Part shown: piece by piece, positions 24,499 through 29,199 of the stretch
How positions within the stretch are numbered: position 1 is the stretch's first letter
How the letters are laid out: each line of letters begins with the position of its first letter
From: a virus
Virus record (IMG/VR): IMGVR_UViG_3300013126_000172
Location: 1-29,199 of that record
Strand: one strand, 5' to 3'
Length of the DNA: 29,199 nucleotides
The notes under the pieces: model-generated
What the model was told of the DNA's origin: nothing
The model's database searches: none
What the model saw: only the letters and a program-made list of their open reading frames with translations
Made by a program: the position numbers and the translations under genes

Positions 24499-26429
24499 TT
24501 TAAAAATTGTCTATATTCTTGATAATTTTTTATTCTTGCTTCTGCTATTTTAAAATATTCTTCATCCATTTCCATTCCGATGAATTCATATCCCCCTAAA
24601 AGTGTTGCAATACCTGTTGATCCTGATCCCATAAATGGATCTAATATAACTCCACCTTTTGGTGTTATAAGATTTACAAGGTAATACATAAGTTGAACTG
24701 GCTTAACAGTTGGATGTGATGTTTTATCCTCAAAATGGTCTAAGCCCATATTTCTTTCCTTCTTACTTACTTTTGCTTGATAGAAAAATCTACTTGCTCC
24801 ACCTTTACTTGATGGGTAATCTTTAATGTCATTACCACCACCTAAATTACCTCCATCATATTTCTTTTTTGGCTTTGATGCTCCAGTAATACTAATACCA
24901 CTTTGTTCGTCTAATATTCTACAAGGACAATCGGGGTTGGTATGTATGTCTGCTTTATCTTTATACCAAGTACCTTCTATTTCTTTTGCTGTTGGTTGTG
25001 TTTTTCTCCCATCTTTTTTACCATATTCACCATTTCCATAATTATCAAAAGTTTGTTTTTTTAATCCATTATTTTCACCTTTAATCACTTCATCACATAT
25101 ACACTCTAAAATAATGTTGGCTGGAAATCTACCTTCACTATCTCTATAAGAATTAGTATCACTTCCTCTACCTGCTTCACCACCAGCAAATGTTCCTTTC
25201 GGTGCATTATGTATTGATATAATTTCGATTCCAACCCTACTTCCATCAATATTTATCCCACCAGTTCCATATTTTAATACATTTTCAACAATTGTTTTTT
25301 CTGATAAAGGCTTTCTTGCCAAACAGATTGGTTCATTTAGACAATCCATTTTGTCTTCCTTGTATATAACATTGTCTTCCACAGAATGTCGTTGGATGTC
25401 TTTCAACTTCAAGTTTAAGGCGTTGAAAAGAACCTCCGCAGTTAAGACATTTACATTCACACCATCTGTCTGTTTGTTTTTGACTTGGATGATGTTCTCT
25501 AATATGTTCTGCCACTCCAACGATTTTAAGGTTTTCAAGTCTATTATCAGATTTGATTTCGTTGATGTGGTGTATCTGCTCATCTTTTGATAAAGGTCTT
25601 CCAATATGTTGCTCCATAATCCAACGGTGTTCCAACATATATTTTCCATCAATCTTAATTGCGACATATCCATCAGCCCTTGTAAAGCGACCTGTATATT
25701 GGTGTTTTTCTCTACAAGACATTGAGCAGTATCTAACGCCTCTTTTTGCTCTACTTGGTTTAACTCGGAACTGCTCTCCACAATTTTCACATATAATTTC
25801 CATAATTCACTTTTTATTATATATATCAAGTTTAACGCCGTTCCCTCTAAATCTTCTGGCTTCTGAGCCACGGCTATAATTTCCTGTGCTGGTTTGAGCG
25901 ATGTTCCCCATCCTTCCCATTCAGATTGACCTTTTGTTTCTTTATTATTAACTTCATATCCAAACATTCCATAACTTCCTCCTCCGTGTCTTTTACTATC
26001 ACCAACTACCACTCTTTCATTACCTTGTAATTTATCAACCGCCTTACCGATGTTTAATGACTTTGGAAACCCACTTCCATATAACCACATAATCTGGTCT
26101 CTTATTTCAAAACCAGCATCTTCTATATTTACAGCCATTCTGTGATATGTTCTTGTTCCACCGAATGATACTACATGCCCACCTGGTTTTAACACACGAT
26201 ACACTTCACGCCAGAACTCAACCGTTGGAACTTCAGCATCCCATTCTTTACCCATAAATCCTTTTGATGCTCGTTGAAATGCACCATCAGTTCCATATTG
26301 TGCTGATCCTTCTTTACCAAATCTTTTTCTTATGCTGGTTAAAGCATAAGGTGGATCTGTTACAACACTATCAACTGAATTGTCATCTAGTGTTTTTAAT
26401 AATTCTAAATTGTCTCCCTGTAATATCAT
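24495..26429 (-). CDS. DNA methyltransferase with large insertion
   Basis: The reading frame is open for 644 codons. Residues 1-180 are a normal DNA methyltransferase start: LQGDNLELLKTLDDNSVDSV then DPPY (25-28), VYRVLKPGGHVVSFGGTRT, and SWEGWGTSLKP-type ending; DPPY favours N6-adenine as target. The C-terminus has VILDPFMGSGSTG (594-606), the SAM-binding motif, so motif order (IV before I) is beta-type. Residues about 181-365 are foreign: a short homologous stretch QEIIAVAQKPEDLEGTAL is followed by ~155 residues that are the shadow of a nested HNH gene, and then the methyltransferase resumes at EPICLARKPLSEKTIVENVL. The conserved E-x-I-x-x-A-x-K-P segment therefore appears twice. Whether the product is active is unknown. 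Confidence 0.75.
   Translation of the reverse strand: MILQGDNLELLKTLDDNSVDSVVTDPPYALTSIRKRFGKEGSAQYGTDGAFQRASKGFMGKEWDAEVPTVEFWREVYRVLKPGGHVVSFGGTRTYHRMAVNIEDAGFEIRDQIMWLYGSGFPKSLNIGKAVDKLQGNERVVVGDSKRHGGGSYGMFGYEVNNKETKGQSEWEGWGTSLKPAQEIIAVAQKPEDLEGTALNLIYIIKSELWKLYVKIVESSSELNQVEQKEALDTAQCLVEKNTNIQVALQGLMDMSQLRLMENICWNTVGLWSNILEDLYQKMSRYTTSTKSNLIIDLKTLKSLEWQNILENIIQVKNKQTDGVNVNVLTAEVLFNALNLKLKDIQRHSVEDNVIYKEDKMDCLNEPICLARKPLSEKTIVENVLKYGTGGINIDGSRVGIEIISIHNAPKGTFAGGEAGRGSDTNSYRDSEGRFPANIILECICDEVIKGENNGLKKQTFDNYGNGEYGKKDGRKTQPTAKEIEGTWYKDKADIHTNPDCPCRILDEQSGISITGASKPKKKYDGGNLGGGNDIKDYPSSKGGASRFFYQAKVSKKERNMGLDHFEDKTSHPTVKPVQLMYYLVNLITPKGGVILDPFMGSGSTGIATLLGGYEFIGMEMDEEYFKIAEARIKNYQEYRQFLK
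25333..25803 (-). CDS. HNH endonuclease nested in the methyltransferase gene
   Basis: This 156-residue protein starts MEIICENCGEQFRV with a zinc ribbon (C5, C8, then YCSMSC near 27-32), then an HNH-like core: EHRWIMEQHIGRPLSKDE, QIHHINEIKSDNRLENL and EHIREHHPSQK, and a C-terminal second zinc ribbon (CKCLNCGGSF and FCGRQCY). It lies wholly inside the methyltransferase ORF in a different frame on the same strand; the methyltransferase frame is open through the whole nested gene. The arrangement of HNH core between two Cys clusters fits free-standing homing endonucleases of phages. The codon style and position inside a conserved motif suggest recent arrival. Confidence 0.85.
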   Translation of the reverse strand: MEIICENCGEQFRVKPSRAKRGVRYCSMSCREKHQYTGRFTRADGYVAIKIDGKYMLEHRWIMEQHIGRPLSKDEQIHHINEIKSDNRLENLKIVGVAEHIREHHPSQKQTDRWCECKCLNCGGSFQRLKLEVERHPTTFCGRQCYIQGRQNGLSK

Positions 26430-26707
26430 TTCTTACTTGTTTTTCTTTGCTTGCATGATTGGCAACCTTTTGGTGCTTCTATTGCCGGTTCAGCGTTTAT
26501 TACTTGTTGAATTTGTGGCACATTTGAATTATACCAATTGATAAGTTGTTTTTGATATGCCTTTATCTGTGCCGAACAAAAAGCACATATATTAACCTTT
26601 TCATTCATTAATGTCATAAACATCGTCTCCATCGATTTAACATCAAATTTGGTTACCCTTTTTAATCCTATTAGTCGTTCTAATTCCAATTTTACATTTT
26701 CATCCAT
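26426..26707 (-). CDS. Small protein with Cys pairs
   Basis: This 93-residue protein has a helical N-terminus MDENVKLELERLIGLKRVTK, then VNICAFCSAQIKAYQKQLIN (CxxC, residues 41-44) and a C-terminal GCQSCKQRKTSKK (CxxC). Two CxxC pairs could bind zinc. I do not recognise the family, though similar proteins sit near terminase and methylase genes in Bacteroidetes phages as far as I recall. Its stop overlaps the methyltransferase start by 4 bases (ATGA), so the two are translationally coupled. DNA or protein binding is a guess. Confidence 0.6.
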   Translation of the reverse strand: MDENVKLELERLIGLKRVTKFDVKSMETMFMTLMNEKVNICAFCSAQIKAYQKQLINWYNSNVPQIQQVINAEPAIEAPKGCQSCKQRKTSKK

Positions 26708-26709
26708 AA

Positions 26710-27228
26710 TTATTTTATATTTTTTTTTATTTTAATTTTCATTTTCTTAATGCAATGAAATGCTGATACGTGATCAATATCCCAGTCCTTTTCAATCTCT
26801 CTAAATGTCTTATCTTTAACAAAATATTCTTCCCACATTAAATTGTCAAACCAGCTTTTTGAAATATTCTTATATATCTTCTGTATCTTATCCAATTTCT
26901 CTTCAAATATAATCTTATTCTCAATATCCTGATCGTCGTCCAGAATGGTTATATTCTCATAAAAATCATAATCTTTTATTCTTACATTCTTATGAAAGGA
27001 TGATGTATTACTATGAATTTGAAATCTCACCACGTTGATAAAATAATATTTAAAATATCCTTCATTATATATCCTTTCAATTTTTTCTTTATTCTCCAAA
27101 AATGATAAAGCAATTTCTGATATCAATTCTGGTTTTAAGTCAAATCGGGGAGTTATTAAATTGTTTATAATTTCATCATAAATGCTCCCTGATGTGCAAA
27201 TCTCCTTTAATATGTTATCTAATACCAA
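26710..27228 (-). CDS. Sigma-like HTH transcription regulator
   Basis: The 172-residue protein begins MVLDNILKEICTSGSIYDEI. Its last third reads SKSWFDNLMWEEYFVKDKTF followed by REIEKDWDIDHVSAFHCIKK, a two-helix pattern that resembles sigma region 4 or an ECF-like helix-turn-helix with recognition helix VSAFHCIKKMK. An acidic stretch (LDDDQDIENKIIFEEKLDKI) precedes it. It is one of two sigma-like proteins here and stands at the head of the late genes, so a role in late transcription is plausible. No region 2 core is obvious, so it may act as an anti-sigma or accessory DNA-binding protein instead. The next gene starts 2 bases after its stop. Confidence 0.55.
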   Translation of the reverse strand: MVLDNILKEICTSGSIYDEIINNLITPRFDLKPELISEIALSFLENKEKIERIYNEGYFKYYFINVVRFQIHSNTSSFHKNVRIKDYDFYENITILDDDQDIENKIIFEEKLDKIQKIYKNISKSWFDNLMWEEYFVKDKTFREIEKDWDIDHVSAFHCIKKMKIKIKKNIK

Positions 27229-27231
27229 GAT

Positions 27232-27621
27232 TTAATTATTTCTATTTAATTCTGATATTTGGTTGAAGATATAATTAAATTGGTCATCTACATAATCAAT
27301 ATCAATAATTTCTATATCTGGATCAATTCTATTTAATTCCAATTTTAAAATGTATTCAAATATATAATAAGTCAGATCATAAATTTTCTTACATAATTCA
27401 AATTCCTCCTTTTCTACCAGTTCATTAATATACATAACACTACGATGCAAATATCTAATGAAATGATCACAAATATCATCGATCATTTTCGTGTATTTTT
27501 GTTTTGATGAATTGACCAAATAATTGAATGTAATATAAGTTAAAGTATTTTCTTTATATTCCTCCAACATTTGGATATGAATTTTATATTTGTTGGGCAT
27601 AAAATCAGATAAATTACACAT
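27232..27621 (-). CDS. Helical protein of unknown function
   Basis: The 129-residue protein starts MCNLSDFMPNKYKIHIQMLE and is predicted all-helical, with many aromatics and charged residues, and no membrane segments. No family is recognised. Its ATG follows a CATATATTTATA box 11 bases upstream. It belongs to the same leftward set as the two sigma-like proteins, with 3 bases separating it from the next gene. A regulatory partner of those proteins is possible from context only. Confidence 0.5.
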   Translation of the reverse strand: MCNLSDFMPNKYKIHIQMLEEYKENTLTYITFNYLVNSSKQKYTKMIDDICDHFIRYLHRSVMYINELVEKEEFELCKKIYDLTYYIFEYILKLELNRIDPDIEIIDIDYVDDQFNYIFNQISELNRNN

Positions 27622-27632
27622 AAGCTTTTTAT

Positions 27633-27644
27633 TATAAATATATG
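27633..27644 (-). promoter_or_regulatory. CATATATTTATA box, copy 2
   Basis: Exact 12-mer located in the 24-base gap between the HNH/sigma-like gene and the 129-residue gene, 11 bases before that start. It may be a promoter -7 box with a near-leaderless transcript. Confidence 0.45.
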
Positions 27645-27645
27645 G

Positions 27646-28485
27646 TTATTTCAAAAAGTTATATTCTTTAAATATTTTTTTGTAATTTTTGTTTATATAT
27701 GTATATAAACGCCTTCTTAAATTATTTGCTTGATTCTTATCAATATTTAATTCACTCATAACCCTATTTATATTCCCTCCATCCAACGTTATTAGTAGAT
27801 GTTGATATAATGTATCATCTTTTAATTTTAAATCTCTTAAAATCAATTCAAATATGTTATTTAGATCATCATTTTCTTCTTTAACCGGTATTAAAAATTC
27901 AGATTCAGTTATATCATAATTTTTATCTAATATCTTTTGTTCCCTATTATATCTTTTTCTTTCAGCATTAAATTCGTTTTTGCATAATATAAACATATAA
28001 CCCTTTATATCATTTAAGTTGGTGGTTATTTTACCCTGATTTATCTTATTAATGATCTTGATGAATGAATTATTTATAATTGTATTTCTTGTATTTTTAT
28101 CCCTATAGGTTTTAAACCCTGGCTGCATATTTAAATTCTTTCTAATCATCTTCAATAATTCTTTTTCACTTATTGATAAATCAGGATATTGATATTTTAA
28201 CTGGGGGTTTTGAAATCTAAGATTAGATATTGATGAGTTGCTGTTATCCCCATCCAAATGTATTACTCTTGCTCTATCATATACTTCATTTGTTGCCATA
28301 TATATGATAAAATCATCTTGAGTAATTGTTGCTTTAAAATCAGCAACTAATATTATTTTTTTATTATTATGATTTTTTGATATTAATTCTTTTCCTTCTG
28401 CATTATATACTATGCCTTTTTCAACATCACAAGTATATCCTTTCTCTATTAAGTATTTGATTTTTGTTAATTTATCCATTGCCAT
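27646..28485 (-). CDS. HNH-like domain fused to sigma-like domain
   Basis: The 279-residue protein seems to have two parts. Residues about 17-95 resemble HNH/AP2-type nuclease cores: DDFIIYMATNEVYDRARVIH then LDGDNSNSSISNLRF, with H76 and the N-x-x-N-L hallmark, but the second histidine pair is not clear, so catalysis may be lost. Residues about 135-275 look like a small sigma factor: NDIKGYMFILCKNEFNAERK recalls region 2, and TLYQHLLITLDGGNINRVMS followed by ELNIDKNQANNLRRRLYTYI recalls region 4. The start chosen is ATG 28485; a second ATG two codons later is possible. It is first in the leftward gene set, behind a TATATTTTATA box. It may direct late transcription. Confidence 0.5.
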   Translation of the reverse strand: MAMDKLTKIKYLIEKGYTCDVEKGIVYNAEGKELISKNHNNKKIILVADFKATITQDDFIIYMATNEVYDRARVIHLDGDNSNSSISNLRFQNPQLKYQYPDLSISEKELLKMIRKNLNMQPGFKTYRDKNTRNTIINNSFIKIINKINQGKITTNLNDIKGYMFILCKNEFNAERKRYNREQKILDKNYDITESEFLIPVKEENDDLNNIFELILRDLKLKDDTLYQHLLITLDGGNINRVMSELNIDKNQANNLRRRLYTYINKNYKKIFKEYNFLK

Positions 28486-28496
28486 TTTATTTTAAT

Positions 28497-28509
28497 TATA
28501 AATATATGA
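28497..28509 (-). promoter_or_regulatory. Variant CATATATTTTATA box
   Basis: Same as the 12-mer but with one extra T in the T run. It lies 11 bases before the start of the HNH/sigma-like gene, at the same distance as the box upstream of the 129-residue gene. Confidence 0.35.
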
Positions 28510-28534
28510 TAAATTAAAAAAATATTATATTTAG

Positions 28535-28592
28535 GTAATATAAATTAAGTTATCCCCCCTACCCCCCATAAGAAAAGATAACTTAAATTACC
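28535..28592. repeat. Long inverted repeat with C-rich loop
   Basis: GGTAAT and TTAAGTTATC (with a 5-base insert between) at 28535-28555 pair with GATAACTTAAATTACC at 28577-28592. That is 16 paired bases plus one bulge, with a loop holding two cytosine runs separated by TA, a marked GC-rich spot in AT-rich DNA. It lies in the control region between leftward and rightward transcription. A replication origin, an operator or a packaging signal are possible. It is not a T-run terminator in the usual sense. Confidence 0.7.
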
Positions 28593-28726
28593 ACTATATT
28601 TGAGGCTAATGGTTATCATAAGTTGTCGAACGATAGAGCCATTATTTAAAATTGAAATATTATTTTATTTAACTTTTGATCAGTCCTCCACCATGCTTAT
28701 GTGTCTTGCCAAGATAGGATAAAATA
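28593..28726. other. Intergenic region without a supported gene
   Basis: From the inverted repeat to the terminator I see no convincing gene. A 37-codon plus-strand frame (28609-28722) exists but has no promoter, no typical leader and an odd composition. No tRNA cloverleaf was found on either strand by eye. Confidence 0.6.
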
Positions 28727-28820
28727 AAAAAACCCCTACTTTAATTTCCCGAACAAATTTCAGTAGAGGTTCAAACCATAAAGGTTAATTTCTTTCTAAC
28801 TTTATAAGTTCGGTCTTATA
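28727..28820 (-). ncRNA. Candidate small RNA in the control region
   Basis: A leftward CATATATTTATA box at 28828-28839 is followed by about 90 noncoding bases and a strong terminator at 28733-28769. No minus-strand gene stands to the right within the window, so this terminator would otherwise have no purpose. The transcript contains AACTTATAAAGTT, a small hairpin, and the segments CCGAAC and GTTCGG, which could pair with each other in competition with the terminator stem. Start position is estimated. Confidence 0.45.
28733..28769 (-). terminator. Strong leftward terminator with no gene upstream
   Basis: On the minus strand CCTCTACT pairs with AGTAGGGG (one U-G wobble) with an inner AAATTT / AAATT pairing, followed by seven T residues. 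On the plus strand the same position is a C/A mismatch, so it works leftward. Confidence 0.85.
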
Positions 28821-28827
28821 TGTTATA

Positions 28828-28839
28828 TATAAATATATG
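28828..28839 (-). promoter_or_regulatory. CATATATTTATA box, copy 3
   Basis: Exact third copy of the 12-mer, about 60 bases upstream of a leftward terminator. A weak TTTA lies 19 bases upstream where TTTG would be in a host-type promoter. Confidence 0.5.
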
Positions 28840-28874
28840 GGTTTTTTAAAAAAGAGTAAATATTAAAAAATTAT

Positions 28875-28906
28875 TTTGGCAGATTAAAATAAAATACTTA
28901 TATTTA
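28875..28906 (+). promoter_or_regulatory. Plus-strand promoter P2, twin of P1
   Basis: TTTG at 28875-28878, 20-base spacer and TATATTTA at 28899-28906. TTTGGCAGATT is identical to P1 at 3086. Leader length to the ATG is 25 bases in both, and both leaders contain ATTAAAA and CAG close to the start codon. Confidence 0.75.
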
Positions 28907-28931
28907 CAGAAACAATTAAAAACAGATAAAA

Positions 28932-29199
28932 ATGGAAACAAAAACAATTAAAGTAATTTCAGCTATTTCATCAATTATTAATCAACCAGTAGATTGTATT
29001 GATGAATCATTTGCAAGTTGGGTAGATCTTGAAGATTCTATTATTTATGATTTTGAATTTGATGTTGTTATTCTTGGTGATGATTACCTATTAAACTCAT
29101 CTCAATTCATAAATCTATGTAGGTTATCCAATGATCTTGATTTTGATATCATTTTAGAATCTGATCTACACGATCATATAATGGATAAGAACGACGATC
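28932..29199 (+). CDS. Acidic protein of unknown function, 3' end outside window
   Basis: An ATG at 28932 opens a frame that runs to the window end for at least 89 codons. The protein begins METKTIKVISAISSIINQPV and is rich in D, E, F, I and S (LEDSIIYDFEFDVVILGDD), without any recognised domain. The promoter P2 and 25-base leader make it likely to be expressed. It is the first visible gene of a rightward set that probably holds early genes. An acidic small protein of this sort could be a host takeover or DNA mimic protein, but there is no direct evidence. Incomplete: true length unknown. Confidence 0.65.
   Translation, partial: METKTIKVISAISSIINQPVDCIDESFASWVDLEDSIIYDFEFDVVILGDDYLLNSSQFINLCRLSNDLDFDIILESDLHDHIMDKNDD

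Noticed and set aside
25351-25879. Two plus-strand frames of 79 and 108 codons opposite the nested HNH gene
   Set aside because: Antisense to two minus-strand frames already in use; hydrophobic low-complexity, no promoter or leader.
28609-28722. A 37-codon plus-strand frame in the control region
   Set aside because: No promoter or leader and no family; it overlaps a region explained by structure and terminator.
28760-28785. T-arm-like GGTTCAAACC suggesting a tRNA
   Set aside because: The flanking bases do not form a 5-base T stem, and no acceptor or anticodon arm is found on either strand. The site is better explained by the small RNA/terminator.
1-29199. CRISPR arrays, IS elements, integrase and attachment site
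   Set aside because: No regularly spaced repeats, transposase or integrase were found, so no evidence of a temperate or defence-array module in this window.

Overview
This window is a stretch of a tailed bacteriophage genome, probably a siphovirus infecting a Bacteroidetes host. The inference rests on strongly AT-rich DNA, AT-rich leaders without clear Shine-Dalgarno sites, plus-strand promoters that fit the Bacteroidetes TTTG / TAnnTTTG pattern, and structural protein families (portal, small terminase, XkdF-type protease, long tail proteins) of the kind seen in Bacteroidetes phages. No sheath gene is visible, and a tape measure protein of 957 residues points to a long non-contractile tail of roughly 140 nm by the usual 1.5 angstrom per residue rule.

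Almost everything is on the minus strand, so the late region reads from right to left. From 28.5 to 26.4 kb are an HNH-like/sigma-like fusion protein, an unknown helical protein, a sigma-like HTH protein and a small Cys-pair protein. From 26.4 to 22.5 kb are a DNA methyltransferase interrupted by a nested HNH nuclease gene, a GIY-YIG-like nuclease gene, and the small and large terminase. An HNH gene inserted just after the terminase follows at 22.4 to 21.9 kb. From 21.9 to 7.4 kb lies the tail module: a tail assembly chaperone pair with a programmed -1 frameshift that is not visible as a normal ORF, a structural protein, an HK97 gp10-like protein, two large tail proteins, a collagen-like fibre, a second surface protein and the tape measure. 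From 7.3 to 0 kb are the maturation protease, a holin, scaffold, major capsid, a tail-tube-like protein, the portal, a head-tail connector, a HAD-KTSC fusion and a 54-residue protein. The portal lies about 20 kb downstream of the terminase, behind capsid and tail genes, which is an unusual module order.

Only two loci read on the plus strand: two small genes at 3.14 to 3.50 kb and a partial gene running off the right end. They share a promoter with identical spacing and a similar leader, so they probably belong to one regulon (early genes or morons). The 450-base noncoding stretch at 28.5 to 28.9 kb looks like the control region between leftward late and rightward transcription. It contains a long inverted repeat with a C-rich loop and a promoter-like box followed by a strong terminator with no gene between them (candidate small RNA).

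The less ordinary content is: the hidden frameshift gene; three homing-type nuclease genes around the terminase, one nested in frame-open DNA inside the methyltransferase and one flanked by a 14-base direct repeat; a leftward CATATATTTATA box recurring in intergenic spots next to two phage-encoded sigma-like proteins; and repeated leader sequences in front of late genes. Functions are inferred from sequence motifs alone; no database search was possible.
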